DNA of 64,000 nucleotides. It comes from Desarmillaria ectypa (lineage: Eukaryota; Basidiomycota; Agaricomycetes; Agaricales; Physalacriaceae). Within the stretch, counting starts at the first letter, position 1. Each line of letters opens with the position of its first letter. Positions 1 through 12,201 of this stretch are shown piece after piece. The notes beneath the pieces were generated by a model. It saw only the letters and a list, made by a program, of their open reading frames with translations. It did not search any database and had not been told where the DNA came from. A program made the translations under genes and the position numbers. Location: the NCBI GenBank assembly GCA_030407005.1, contig JAUDYN010000012.1, forward strand, positions 186,001-250,000, read 5' to 3'.

Positions 1-263
1 GAGTGTCTTCTCGCCGGCGTCACAAAAACCCAAGTCTTATGTTTTCCTTTGAACTAGAACCGAGATGTATACTCTACTGCGTGCCGACGTCCTGATGCTC
101 GAATCTGCCTGGGGATGGGAGTGCGTGGCCACCTTAAATCAAAGAATAAGCTGGTAAGAGTCCTTTCTAAATGAGGACCAATCCAATCCAACTTGAAATT
201 TGTGGAAAAAAGTCATGCGTCTGGAGGAGAAGCCACATAAGGATACCATAATACATTGCCGGT

Positions 264-593
264 TTAATACGAGCCACAGTACGACACTTTCAGTTTATCT
301 TCCTTTGTAATAAAGACCAGATTCCCCGTAGAATGATGACGGGTCCCGGTATCGCCGATAGCTGTCTTCAGCACGTCCTTGAAGCGGAGGGGGAGGACAA
401 AGTTCAGAAAATTCGCGTTGATTGGGCAGAAACCTATTCTTATGATATTGCTTTCCTGACGCGCCAGTTGGTCACCGAATAGAGAGAATGTTGCAGATGC
501 TACCTTGATACAGGCTGGAACCGTAAGCATTCCCATTACTGCCTGAATAGGAGAATCAAACGTGTATAAATGGTCCACCGTTCCTGAGGGCAA
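264..593 (-). other. possible exon of an unknown protein
   Basis: An open frame of 109 codons on the minus strand has a soluble-protein composition, with a phrase such as LPLRFKDVLKTAIGDTG, rather than the Cys/Ser/Arg-rich look of chance frames nearby. I see no conserved domain, no clear upstream exon and no paralogue in the window. It may be a remnant of a gene in this gene-poor region or a chance frame. Confidence 0.2.
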
Positions 594-1399
594 TCAAATC
601 TATGAGAGTGCGTAGAAACGAGGAGTGCTATTGAATAGAAGTAATGTATCATTTGACATTTATCATGTCGGGATGAGTTCCCTCATGAAATGGAATCTGC
701 ATTTTCTTTTTGATGCAAATGCTGTTTCATATCCTCTTCATCTGCCGGGCTAAGCTTTAATTTAAAGCTCATTTTCAAATTCGCGCGACCGAGTCACCAG
801 AAATAGTACTGAGCAAAAAGAACTGAATGTCAACGCTACACAGTACGACTCGGACGCGAACTGATGATCGGTGGAACGCCTTACTATTGATTCACAATCA
901 AAACTTTCAACCTTCGAGCCATATGGACCAAAGACAAACAGACATCAGCCATGCTGTGCCTTTGTCGAGTATTCTTAGTCTGGCTATCTTCAATGATACT
1001 GCTTTCAGGCATAGAACTTGTTGCTCGTCTACATGACCTCGCGCTTTTGCTTACGAGTGTCGTTCTTCGCTGACTCAATTTGACAACACCATGCTGCTGT
1101 ATGATATGACTCCGATTTGCAAGGGAAGCTCACGTCAACATGGATGCAACTTAAACAAATACGGTGGTGGAAAAGTGCAGGGGAAGAATTGTGATATTTT
1201 TGGCGCGGATCATCGCAAGCGTCTACACTCGCCAGACTCGCCGTCGTGATTGGTAAGTATGGTGCTGTTCATTACTTATTCAAGTTTCTTTTACTGGTAG
1301 TATAAAGAGCTGTATGTAGAGCGAGAGCCCTTGTGCACTTTCCTTCAAGGGTTTCTATCGCTTGGTAGTTCACCCCTTTATCCAGTGGGTGCCGTTGCC

Positions 1400-1519
1400 G
1401 TTATACCACATCTTTCGAACTCGAACCGAAGCTTGTCAGTGAGACGAGCTGGAACTATTTTGAAAACAAAAGCTTGAGATTTAGCAAGCATTGGATATAT
1501 TCTCACCACTAAGCCATAG
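1400..1519 (-). repeat. tRNA-like element with A and B boxes (E0)
   Basis: On the minus strand an A-box-like TGGCTTAGTGGTGAG (RC at 1503-1517) is followed about 75-80 nt later by a B-box GGTTCGAGTTC (RC at 1417-1427) inside a T-arm-like hairpin with five paired bases and a seven-base loop. The A-B spacing is too long for an intronless tRNA and no acceptor stem closes it. A tRNA-derived SINE fragment or a tRNA pseudogene are both possible. Confidence 0.4.
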
Positions 1520-1608
1520 AATAATTAGACAGAACCACACCTGATTCCATCATTGGGGGACGATATCAGATCGATGAATAAAAAAAGGGTGTGCATTATT
1601 CTGCTACT

Positions 1609-1700
1609 GCTATGACACGGACTCGAACCGTGACTTCCTCGTACACAACCCAAACGTCGTTATGACGGATAAGATGATCTATCAGTTGATCCATCATGGT
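1609..1700 (-). repeat. tRNA-like element (E1)
   Basis: Read on the minus strand it has a near-complete acceptor (ACCATGA against TCATAGC, two mismatches), a D-arm (GATC, loop, GATC) and a perfect T-arm (CACGG-TTCGAGT-CCGTG). The middle is about 43 nt and gives no clear anticodon stem, so it is not a standard tRNA gene. The ends resemble fungal tRNA-His (GCCATGA...TCATGGC) from general knowledge. It shares the block TAGATCATCT with the element at 4731-4806. Confidence 0.45.
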
Positions 1701-2992
1701 ATGCCGGACAGTGTAATTGCATGAAGATGTCCAACGTCTGCCAACACTTTATTGTGCTACCATCTTGCGTCATTATTCATGTTTCTCTGAAAGACCAACA
1801 TTGTGAATATACTTCCCTGTCTTCCAAACGGCAATAATATTTATGCGTCCCAGCCGGAGACCGAGGACAGAAATCCTGTTATTCAATAATATTTGTCCTC
1901 GGAAGTTTGGATAATCCAAAATAATAAATCTGCTCCCTTCTCTTATCGTTCACCTGGCACTCGGGTCTGAAAGGGTGCTGGTCTTTACGCCTCTGAGTCC
2001 CAGTCTCCTGGCACTGAGATACTGCTACTAGTTCTTGAATGATATTTCTCCTTGTAAGTTTGGATATTTTACCATGAGTATCTCTTAGTATACTATAACC
2101 AGAAATATTCTGTACCCCAACGATGAACCTGTCAATGACAGCTGGTAGCAGTCACGGTTCCATTCCGTCTGTTGCTATGTGGTGTTCTCGGTATGCATTA
2201 CTTATTTATTTTTGCGGCGAGGAAACTTCTGTAGTTTATACCTCATGTGTGGTCCTATTTTTTATGACCAAATAATAAATCCTGGGATAGGCTCAGACCT
2301 TTGAAATCTGGACGAGGATTGATGAGGACTCTAATGCCACAGGTGACGGTATTATCTAGGATTGTTTTTAGATACTCGCCCCCTGAATTTTACCCAATAG
2401 AGGCTTAGATACAACAAGTCTACAGCTACGAGCCAGATTCAACTTATCAAGTCGACGCGTCTTAGACGCGTCCGCCTTTCAGTCACGTGGTACATGTTAA
2501 ATTTTCGTTTTGGGAAATCCCCTCTTTCTCTCCCACTTTGCCTTTGCTATATCCACGAAACTTGTATTTGAGCCATCGTATTAATGACCGTGACCTATTG
2601 CTATGTACTATTTGGCATCGCAATGCTTGAACTTGAAAGAAGCAGAGAGATGCTCGACTAGGATGCCGGAAGTGCCGCTGGTGAGTATCGCTCTTTTCCT
2701 CTCTCTCCCCCGTTCTGAAATTGGTGTATTACCCGTCAGCCCTTGACTTTGAGTATCATTATAACACGCCAGGTCTAATTAATTTTGGCCCTCTGTCCCC
2801 TGAGAAATTGGCTTGTGTTCGATGGCATCAGTGGACAGAATAAGCTGTCAGTTATCAGTAACTCTATCACTTTCCTTCTCATTGAACTCCGTGACGTATT
2901 ACCATCTCTGCTGCATGCCACATTTACCTGCGGTGCCATCAATGTCTGCCACGCTCTCCTTTCCTGACTCCGACTGTCACGAGCGCCGTGAC

Positions 2993-3644
2993 TGTTAGGA
3001 ATCTGCCGAAATCAGGATATGAGAGTGAGGGGCGACAAGTGATGATCGAAGCGAGGTAGGATATGTTATAGAGATGTATGTCGTTAGGGAATAGAATAGA
3101 TTCCGGCAAGGGTTCGTGAGGAGACCTGAGAGGTCCAGTTTGCGAGGTAAAGGGGTCAGTAAGTGCGAAGCAGTTACTGTAGGAAGCAGCCGGTGAGCGC
3201 GGAGCTATTATGGGCTGTAGATGAAGACAAGCGCTAGGCGTAGTCTTCGGATTGGTGTCGGAAAGCGCTTGGCGTATCCAACGAGTTGTTCAGCAAGCGC
3301 TAGGCGTAACTGATGAGGTTTCTGACAAGCGCTAGGCGTAGTCAGGAAGCGAGGAGATTGGCAAGCGCTAGGCGTAACCGATCAGATGCTTAGTTCACAC
3401 AATGAAGTGGACTTGAAGATGAGTAGCTTGATTCCTTCTTTCTACAAGGTTACAGATGGTATTTATATACTAAAAGGCTCGAGTCATGAATATTCTACAA
3501 TGTTCTATTATATTCTAGTATGAGCAAGAAGAATAGAGAAAGTAAAAGAAAATTATGTGTGAGTCACTGCTAGGACCGAGAAGGCCGAGTGTAGGCATGC
3601 GTTGACTCATGCACCGAGTTTACAGATACTCAAGATCCATGACA
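2993..3644. mobile_element. solo LTR with 5-bp target-site duplication
   Basis: A 652-bp element begins TGTTAGGAATC and ends CCATGACA, the TG...CA termini of a retrotransposon LTR. It is bracketed by perfect direct repeats GTGAC at 2988-2992 and 3645-3649, the 5-bp target duplication expected from integrase. A TATA-like tract (ATTTATATAC) lies near 3461. No gag or pol frame and no second LTR copy is in the window, so this looks like a solo LTR left by recombination. The internal short-repeat array at 3229-3376 would sit in its U3. Superfamily cannot be told from the LTR alone. Confidence 0.8.
3229..3376. repeat. five-copy 14-mer array with unrelated spacers
   Basis: AAGCGCTAGGCGTA occurs at 3229-3242, 3295-3308, 3327-3340 and 3363-3376, with a one-base variant (AAGCGCTTGGCGTA) at 3263-3276. 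Start-to-start spacing is 34, 32, 32 and 36 nt and the intervening 18-22 nt differ from one another. The layout resembles a CRISPR at first sight but the unit is short and it sits inside a eukaryotic LTR. Clustered protein-binding sites in the LTR promoter are the simpler reading. Confidence 0.85.
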
Positions 3645-4730
3645 GTGACGATTTCTTTGTCTGAAATATTCATATCCTCCACAAACTAACACGTTCACCA
3701 TATAAGATAATGGCATACGTGATGACAAAGCTCGGCCTGCTCTCATTCACATTGGTAAACCTCCCGTCTACCGATGGTCCCATCAACATCTGATCTTCCA
3801 TGTAGTTTTTCAGCAACCAAATCCTATATCGAATTGCGGCTCGCTCTAACCACGAATACCTTTCTGTAGGAAGGGCGCCTCAGCGTAGACACAGCGATGA
3901 TGAAGATATACAATTGAGCTGACATTTTTATCTCACCTCTGTTTCTTTACTGATCCTCCGTTTTGAAGGCTGTCGTCAAACACCGAGCATGGTGCTGCTA
4001 TTATGGCGATGGTAGTGGTGAGCCTCCATTAAATCTGTTACTTTCATTCTGATGGACATCGCTTCTTAAGCCAGAGAGCGCATCGCTCCCCCGCATGCGC
4101 ATGGGACTATCATTGGGTGAGGATTAACCAATCTTTCAACGTGGCTATATGAACAAGCATGGAGCAGATCTCGTCTGTGTTCTCCCGAATCCATAGGACA
4201 CGTTGGCACAATGTATATGCTTGTATTCACAGCTCCAATGACTATACTTCCGCATGCTCAAGTCCATGTTATCTATATTCCAACTCTCCTTACTTTTTTA
4301 CGTTTTGAGAATCGGACCTGAGGATTCCAGGTAATGCGCAGGAAATATTTCTTTGAGTAGAGAAAGACAAAAATATACTACTACAGATGCAATTTCCTCC
4401 TACGATGGTCGCCTTCTTGACAACAAATAGGGACGATCTGCCATTGATCTATCGTGGCCCAACGTATGCGTTCCTGTAACAACCGATAGGAATATCCCAA
4501 TTCAGACACGTACGGGATGCTCCTCTGCTTCTTGGGTGCAGTGATTTATATATCTAGAACCTCCTTTAGATCATCAGGCCCATCATGCTCTCAAAACCAA
4601 GCAAGGACATTGATTAAGGAAAACTCAACAGAACTGCGGTGAATTGACTGTATGATGATCAATTCAATTGTTCAGGACTGCATATCAAGGGGGGAAAAGT
4701 GATATTCTTCTATGTCGAGAGTTACAGTAT

Positions 4731-4806
4731 GCCATGACCCGGAGTCGAACCGTGATTTTCTCATGCGTGATAAGCTTTCTTAGATGATCTACCATTGATC
4801 CACCGT
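4731..4806 (-). repeat. tRNA-like element (E2)
   Basis: On the minus strand this reads GTGGATCAATGGTAGATCATCT at its 5' part (A-box and D-arm GATC-AATGGTA-GATC) and ends in a T-arm CACGG-TTCGACT-CCGGG followed by TCATGGC. The 3' acceptor matches the tRNA-His end, but the 5' acceptor CATACGG does not pair with it and no anticodon stem forms. It is probably a decayed tRNA or tRNA-derived repeat related to the one at 1609-1700. Confidence 0.45.
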
Positions 4807-6028
4807 ATGTATATCTACTACGAGTCAGTACTGTATGGTAATAAATAGATATAGCGTACTCACATCTTAGCGGGCGGTTGGTCGCTTAGATGTGTGGCTG
4901 TGAAAAAGCGAAAATTGTTTGTAGTACGACTGTTCCTGCAGTCATGGCTCGTACTCTCAACACTTTCCTATGTGTTCACGCCATCCTTCTGTCTTATCTA
5001 ACATCACCGCTCCTTTCTTTTCATGTACACGAAATACTGTATCCCACTTTGAATGGATATGGGTTTTTAAGCCTGAGTTTTTGGAGCCGAAATACTGCTA
5101 TCTAACAAGGTTGTTTCTTGTAGGTTTGCATAGTCATCCATAGGGTCTCTCCCGATCAATGTATATGGTCAGCAATAATCCATACCAAATCGCGAATCTG
5201 TCGATAATAGCTAGAAGTAGCCACGTTTCCACCATAACTTTTGCCAATATCAAAGTTTTATTTTATGTTTTGCTCATACGTAGCCGGATATCGTTTCCCA
5301 AGACCTCAATATTTTTGTCTTCGGCCCGCCCCCGACTTGATTCTGGTTTCCGAAACTGGAGATTAGGAAAGGATTTCTGCGAGCTTGGAGCAAAAATGTG
5401 ACCTCGTCGTCGATCTGTCTCATTCCTTCGGATGTTGAAAGGTCGGTTTCACCGAGACCGAAACATTCAAAACAGATCAGACAGAAATAACAGGATCGAA
5501 GACACGTCGATTAGGGTAGACTACAGTGGTGGAGGTACGGAAGGGATTTTAGGAAGCTCGTCTTGCGGAAGCAAAAGGTAAGGTCAATACGGGTCCGTGG
5601 GGGCATATGTAGATAAGTACGAACACATGATCAATCTGTATGTAAGCAAGCTTACAGATGTGATTATATATCTGAAACCAAGGACATTTCACGAGGTGAA
5701 TCTAGCTGATTCTGCCGGTGTATGGCCTTTTAATTTTTTATTTTAGGTTGAGAAAGTGCTCGGGATATCTCCCATTTTCCAGTCTTAACAGGCCTTCTGG
5801 TATGCTATTGGAAAGATCTGCTTCTGGAACGTTTGATCATGTAGTCCGGACCACAAACCTTTTGTATTCATGGTTCACGTTCAACAAGCGAGTCCTTCCT
5901 GATAATTCCTCGGTCGTTTCTGCCTCTAGGTCTTTCGTAGATTGCGAGCGAAGTTCGAACCTTCATAAATGCACAGTGAATTTTCTTTTAACAAAAAGAC
6001 GTAAGAGAAAACTCTTGCTTCTATCTCA

Positions 6029-6078
6029 TTCGACCACTCGGACTTGAACCGAGGCTTGGTTAGACAATCTACAAATGC
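6029..6078 (-). repeat. tRNA-like 3' half (E3)
   Basis: A perfect T-arm (CTCGG-TTCAAGT-CCGAG) is followed by TGGTCGA and preceded by TAGATTGTCT, which resembles TAGATCATCT of the elements at 1609-1700 and 4731-4806. No 5' acceptor pairs with the 3' end. It is a third likely member of the same minus-strand tRNA-derived set. Confidence 0.35.
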
Positions 6079-6245
6079 ATGACTTATGCTATGAAATATA
6101 GTGTTTGAAAAACGCAGGGTTACGCTCGATGTAAGGAGTAGAGATTAGTAAGTCGCCTTTCTTCTCGCCTTTCTTCTCGCTTCTTTGCTTGAAGTCATAA
6201 GTATAGAATATACAGTGTTAATCACATCATTTCCTTAAGTTTCCC

Positions 6246-6740
6246 ATGCAGCTCCTTCGAAACTTCTCCAAATCTTCCATTCTCTCTCCCAGCTCCCTAT
6301 TCTTCTTTATCAAATCCTCATTCATCTCTGTCCGCTCCGGACTCCTGCCCTTCAACGATATATTCTCCGCATTCCACCCTTTCACTTTCTTGTCCATCGC
6401 CATTATATCAACATCAAGCTCATTTTCAGACTCAATTTCCTCCCGTGTCCTTTTAGTACGTCATTGAGAAATGCTTGTATCATAACTGGAAACTTCCGCA
6501 GTCGCGCTGGATAGGGAGTTCACGTCATAGGATGCACTTCTGCAATGGGCCCCCACGACATTACAGGAACCTTCTGGCCCATCAGAGGAGACTCTGTGGA
6601 ATTCATCGACGCCGAGCACTTCATATCGTTATACGAGCAGTATTTGCACTGCTGTTTCCACTTCTTACTTTATGGTCGCTCTCGCAGTTCTTGTGCTGTC
6701 ATAGAGGACCAGGATGAGACACTTCTTAACGTGCTATAGG
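6246..6740 (-). pseudogene. decayed Zn2Cys6-like/coiled-coil protein gene
   Basis: On the minus strand about 6690-6545 reads a segment with the cysteine pattern C-x2-C-x6-C (CKYCSYNDMKC), and 6467-6246 reads a charged coiled coil (REEIESENELDVD, later LIKKNRELGERMEDLEK) that ends at TGA. The two pieces are in different frames with a stop between them. The half cluster and the C-terminal coiled coil match the order in the intact gene at 16140-17331, whose second half cluster is CKYCIASRSGTDC. I infer a degenerate relative of that family; an intron could also join the two parts. No first half cluster can be read upstream. Confidence 0.4.
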
Positions 6741-9700
6741 ATGTAGCAGCACACCGGGTTATCAAAATTTGGAAAATTCATAGAACTTGGTTATGCATTC
6801 AGTGCTGATCCAGTCATAATAGAGTTTCAGGAGTTGCTTGTATTTTTCTAGAGGAATATCCCTCAAGCTGTCGATAACTTATAACCTATTTCTCCCATTA
6901 TATCACGCCACATTGTCTTGAACTTGAATGAAGATACGTGAAGACAACGCGTCAATGCTCTCACTGATACCGCGAACCCCATATCCTTGTGTGCATTCCA
7001 GATTTTCTAGTATAAAGTCAGAATAAATGAGTGATAGATATCCTGCCTGGTATCAAGCGCTCTTGCTTGGGGCTTGCGTATCCTTTGACTATGTGTGGGT
7101 GAGGAGAAGGAAAATAGAGGGTAACAACGGAAAGGAGATTTGCTCGCTGTGGATACCAAAATATTGAAAATGTTGTTTCCTATATACTAGGGCAGTGAAG
7201 CGGTAGGTCACACGTTAGCGAAACGCTCATAATCGTCTAATTTAGACACTTATGTGGTGATTTCTGATATTAATTGCTAGTACTCTGCGTGCAATTTTTT
7301 CAAAGTACAAGTAATGGCATAGTAACAGTAAATTGATTTATACTCAGATCATGCACCGTTATAGGATAGAGAGCGCTCGCTATCCGGGAAAGACCGGGGT
7401 TAGGGTGCTTCGTATCCTGAGTAAAACCTTGAAGATATCATGATGTGACGAGAGAGATAGAAACGAGTCCCCAGTCATTATGTGAGAAGGGTTGAAAGAT
7501 TCATGATGGATGTCGATGAGTAGTAGTCCGCCTTGCTTACTTACTGGTAGTGAAAAAGTTGCAGTCCGCTTCCGCATCGTGGTATTCGATTTATTCCCTC
7601 ATTTTTTGTAGCATGGTTCCCGTATGCATATAAACCTGCTACATGTCTGAGAAGGTATGGTGACGGAACGAGATGGAATGAGAAGGTCTTTCTCATCTCT
7701 CCTTTCCATTGCTCTAACCATCGCTAATATCCAAATTCATACAGATTCGTCAGATAGTGTGTCCATGTCTACGCCAAGATGTGAAACAATAGGACGCACT
7801 AGTATTTCCAAGGTGAAAAGAATAATGGTTAGCATCACTCAATTTATCATTTTCCTTCTGATGTAACACTTTCAGCAACCATCGACGATTCCTGAGAGTG
7901 TGTTCCCTTTTCCATTTCTGGCGCCTCGCCAATTTGTATTCCACGTATGGCCACATACACTCCGCCTGTTCCTTCGTCGCCTCAATACAGCCTGCTATTT
8001 ATAGAGTGTCAGTCTTCAATTGTATTGTTTCCCTGACCATCACTATCAACCGACTTTTACAGAGTCATCTCGATCTACCCCCGTTATTGTCAATGTGACT
8101 ACGTTCGATACGCTCAGCGCTGTTTTCCTTCCAATAGACTCATCTCCAACGGGTATAAAAACTGTCTAATACGTTTGTTTCACATCTACTTTGGATCTGG
8201 CTTGTAGATTCAATCTCAACTCCACCACGCCCACATCCTGAGCCACTATGCCCGATACCCGGAATCACCGACGCCTCCTATAAGTGTGGATAAATGGTTC
8301 TTTGATTCGTGACTTTATGCTTTCATTGTTCACTGATGCGCCTTAATTCAGGACATAGTACAGCGGTCGATTACATGGCCCGGGGCAGAATAATCTCGTT
8401 GTGAAGGCTAATTCCTTTCCCGCTACAGTTTAAAGTTTTTCTTTCATGAATTTCCCTCTGCCTGCCAAAAATACCCTTTGTAATCAAACCTACAATCGAC
8501 GCCTTCGACGTCTACTTTTCACATTATCTCATCGTTTGATGAAGTATTTTCCAGATTCTAGCTTCTGTACCGAAGCCTTTTTGTTTCTTCCTCGATGTAA
8601 CGGACCGTCACGCAATGGCAAGGACCCTGGAGACTTCCATGTATAAAGGCGAGTCTTACAATGCATATAGTTTTATCGCACCCCGCTGCTTGCTGGACTT
8701 CAGTATTACGGCTGCCGCATTGCGATTCCCGAGAATACAGCAATCTGCAGAGGGAAGTTGGCCAATTATGCTTCGTATTCGCATAACTGGCAATGCTTTC
8801 ATCTTAGAGACGATTCCCTCTTCGTATGCTGGGGTACATTCCACGTACTCTCCTTATACACATTTCAGAGAGTGCGTAAGAGTGTAGTGAGCTGTCATAT
8901 TGTCCCTACATTGTCATGACTGACGATAGTTAAACGCTCAGCCGCTTTGGTAGCTGCTACTAGTTCCAGATATTTTCTGCTGTGTCCATCTGTTGTCGTA
9001 TTTAGAAATATCCGGTGCTTAATAAATAGATATTCGTCTCCGTGTTTATCCTCTGCAGGCGGCGGAATCTTTCTCTCGTCGCCCGCTTCTGGTTTTCCTG
9101 GAAGTATAGCATGGTGAAGAAGATGCATATCAGTAAACACAGCTCTCTCCGTGCGCCAAAAGTGTGATCCAATGCCCTACACTTTGTTGTCTTTGAACTG
9201 CTGTTTGGCGCCCATGGAAGGTTCGTATGAACGACGTAAAAGCGGCTTAAGATGGGGTGCAATTTAGACAGCTAGAATCGGGCTTACAGTTCAACAACTA
9301 TCGTTACAGTCTATCAATCAGATTTTAGTGCAGTGGTCGACTGGAGTCTGTGTCATTAGACACGGTGTGCATAGATACCTGATCAAACCTTCACGTAGAC
9401 GGCGCGATAAGCGCTCTTGTCAGGGGTATCGACATTGCAGTACGTCATGAGGAGGACTAGATGATACAGATGTGAGTTGCTTCATTGTTAAGATACAATT
9501 GTCTTCACATCTATTCCATCTCAGTCGGCACCGTGGAAAGTTCCTCCTCTTGGGGATCGGGAAGTGTAGGCCAGTCGTAAAGTTCCTTTTTGATCGGTTT
9601 GCGTTGTTAGCGAGGAAATCTGTGGCTACTCACTCCTACTTCGTTCCCAAGATATCCAAAATCTTAGAATGTTCCGGAAAAATGAGATGTTTTGGTGGTG

Positions 9701-11420
9701 TTTCCCCCGTTTGGGTATAGGGAGTGTATGATGTCGGAGCCACGCTAAATATTAAATACCCGAAACTAGTCAACGCCCATCTAGAACATCGATGTCAGCG
9801 CTGCAGTTCTATTCAACATAAAAGACAAATGCTCGGTCAGCTTTTGACAAATTGCACCATTTCTGATTGATCTTTCATGGTCCATCGACGCATTTAACGT
9901 GATCCACCATCACCTTGTTTCGATCCCCATAGAGTGTGCAACGGCAAGGCTAATAAACACCGCATTATTAGTGAGCGGACTTGAGGCGGGTATCCGTTCA
10001 TCATTGTCGATGATTATGTCCGTAGGATGAGATATGAGTCCGTAGTATTGAATATCGACGGCAACCTTCCATATTAATCAATGTAAGCGCTGAAAACCTT
10101 CTCACTGTTTATGTTTCTGGTCTGTAATGCCTATTAAAACGTTTATCTCCATATTGCGCACTGGAAGTGCTGGACATGATGTGTTCTCGCAAGCCTTTCT
10201 CTTCTATTTCCGGCGGGTTGCACTGATTTCCTCCCGAGTCGTAGATACTATCGTACGTAATTACCGTGATGTCCGTGCTTGAACACAGAACTTTCAGCAG
10301 CGAATATGTTGGGAACTCGTCAATACGTGCAACACCCGTCCCTTCTCATGATTGTGGCGCTTCAGCCACGCTGTTTTCGTGGGTCCCCACTTCGCGCTCG
10401 AATGATATTGGCTGACTTTCTGTTTCATTAAAATCTAGGGTTTTGATTATCCCTGTAAATCAACGTTCCGGTCAATTTTTCGTTGGCCGACAATCATGTC
10501 GAGGAGCACAATCAGGATGATGCACGATCCGGCCAGAAGATGTGACCCCCCCGTGCTCTCTGTATGTTCTGGGTAATCTATAGGGCTGATGTCTTCAATA
10601 ACACGGAACACGTAAATCTACTGTTGTGCTATCATCGTGGGCAGCTTTGCTTTACTCACAGTCTTGCGCTTACCTGCACGTTTCCCGTTTTGAGATTCTC
10701 AACGACATACACGTCCAAAACTGGAGCTACCAGGCGATTTTATTCCGTCCCGTTGTTGGAGTGGTATGTTTACCTGATTATCAACGAACAGTGAGTAATG
10801 AGGTTTGCTAAGGCAAAACGGTATATCGCCGATAAGCAGCCGCAAGCTCGGGGTTGTGACCGATGCTCAAACACACACGAAATATGAACAAAGAACAAGT
10901 TACCAATTTTCCTCCTTGTAGGCAAGGAAAATGGTATCACAGGCGGCGAAGTTCTAAACCCTGAGGTATTTCGACAAGTGCAGTCACCGTTCCAGATCAA
11001 CCACTGCTCGGTCATCTGCTTAATTTCACGCATTACATCCACCGCCTTCCAGCAAAGATTTCTGACCCCGACGGCTGCAGTGTAATTGACCTTACAGAGA
11101 GAGGTACCATCTATGGTGGCACACCTGTTTTGGGTGTGACATGTCGTCCTCCTGTCGACCGCCGACAACAGTGACCATCTTTTACGGGGGCGACTCGTAC
11201 AGGCTACCTCCTTCCTCAAGCAAACCAACGTTTTACCTCAGTTAGAATTCTTACTACATCATGCCTACCGCTACTTTTTGAACATCTTTTGCATATAGAA
11301 TGTTCCCCGTGTGTGACACACTTATCCTGCTTGGGGCTTCATACTATACCGGCTGCTTGCCGTGAACGTACCATCAAAGTGTTCATACATCAAAAGTTAC
11401 TGATATCGTATCCTAGCCAG
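6741..11420. other. gene-poor stretch
   Basis: Several open frames of 60-150 codons exist on both strands, but none shows a domain, a convincing intron-exon chain or a paralogue in the window. The longest, at 10770-11228 on the minus strand, is discussed among the rejected items. I see no LTR or terminal-inverted-repeat element here. Confidence 0.4.
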
Positions 11421-12201
11421 CTACACTTTCCAGTATTCGAAACTTGACAACGCTCGCTCGAAAGGGTATTCTCCTCCCCAGGATTCAACGTCCAACAAAC
11501 TTTCCTTGACAGCATTCCAGAGCTCTCTCACCGCTTCGCGAGCCTTTGCGTGGTCATCGACACGTCCTCCTTCGAGCTCTTCCTTCGAGCTCTATAAACC
11601 CGTGATATCAGCGTCCTTCATCAGCCTATCAGTCCGGCGGAAATACTAACTTGGATGGCTTGACAAATATCCGCATCGGCTTCTGCGAGAATATTTGCCA
11701 TCTCGGTCTCCCTGTTCCATCGAAGTCCGATAGTCGCACGGACAACTACAGCGAGAACTACCAAGCTTGCGAAGCCCAGACCGGCGCCGAAGAGACAACG
11801 TGTACGGCGCAACGTCTCCTGAAGGTGCTCAGAAGGGTATATACTTCCGTCATGAGCGTCTCTCTTGAAAAGAGGCCCTCCAATGCTCCCGGTATAGGCA
11901 CCGGATTGGTGCAGCCGGTCACGCGCGGCCGCGGAGAAGGTGGAGCCAATATTCGGAATTCCGGATCCAACGAGATTTCGGATGATCGTACGCAGGCTGT
12001 GTAGCAGGTCAGCGCCATTAACTGGAAGACGAAATGAGTTGTACTGACTCGTCGACCTGTGCATTTGCGATAAAGGTGTCTGCCATCAGGTTTCTAGGAG
12101 GGGAGCATCGACATCAGCCAAAGCACTGTTGTCATCGGGAACGATCCTTACACATGTCCCAGCGCTGGTCGAACGGTCAGAGATGCATCCGGAGCAGGCA
12201 T
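11421..12201 (-). CDS. small single-pass membrane protein, unknown function
   Basis: Three exons (12201-12154, 12079-11651, 11591-11421) join in frame to 215 residues. Both introns are GT-AG (74 and 59 nt). The start is the ATG at 12201, reading MPAPDASLTVRPALGH. A hydrophobic stretch near residues 120-138 (LFGAGLGFASLVVLAVVVR) is a likely membrane segment. A charged C-terminal part follows (ILAEADADICQAIQ, then SSKEELEGGRVDDHAKAREAV), ending EYWKV. No signal peptide and no domain that I recognise. It is divergent from the aldo/keto reductase starting at 12625, with a 423-bp shared upstream region. The continuous sense of the spliced protein supports a real gene; function cannot be assigned. 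Confidence 0.6.

Larger units (their letters stand above)
1..2992. other. gene-poor left end
   Basis: Apart from the tRNA-like elements and the weak frame at 264-593 I find no supportable gene. At 2454-2461 and 2465-2472 the octamer GACGCGTC, itself palindromic and containing ACGCGT, occurs twice three bases apart, followed by CACGTG about 12 nt later. I see no gene that this pair would control. Confidence 0.5.
3650..6240. other. gene-poor stretch
   Basis: No supportable gene is visible. Frames here are short and low in coding character. Two tRNA-like elements (4731-4806 and 6029-6078) are the only recognisable structures. Confidence 0.5.

Noticed and set aside
3229..3376. CRISPR-like array of short repeats with unique spacers
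   Set aside because: Units are only 14 bp, spacers 18-22 bp, the host is clearly a fungus, and the array lies inside a TSD-flanked LTR. No cas genes are present.
10770..11228. 152-codon minus-strand frame
   Set aside because: No domain and a Cys/Arg-rich composition. Alternative splicing of the segment gave no better protein, so it is not called although a relic exon is possible.
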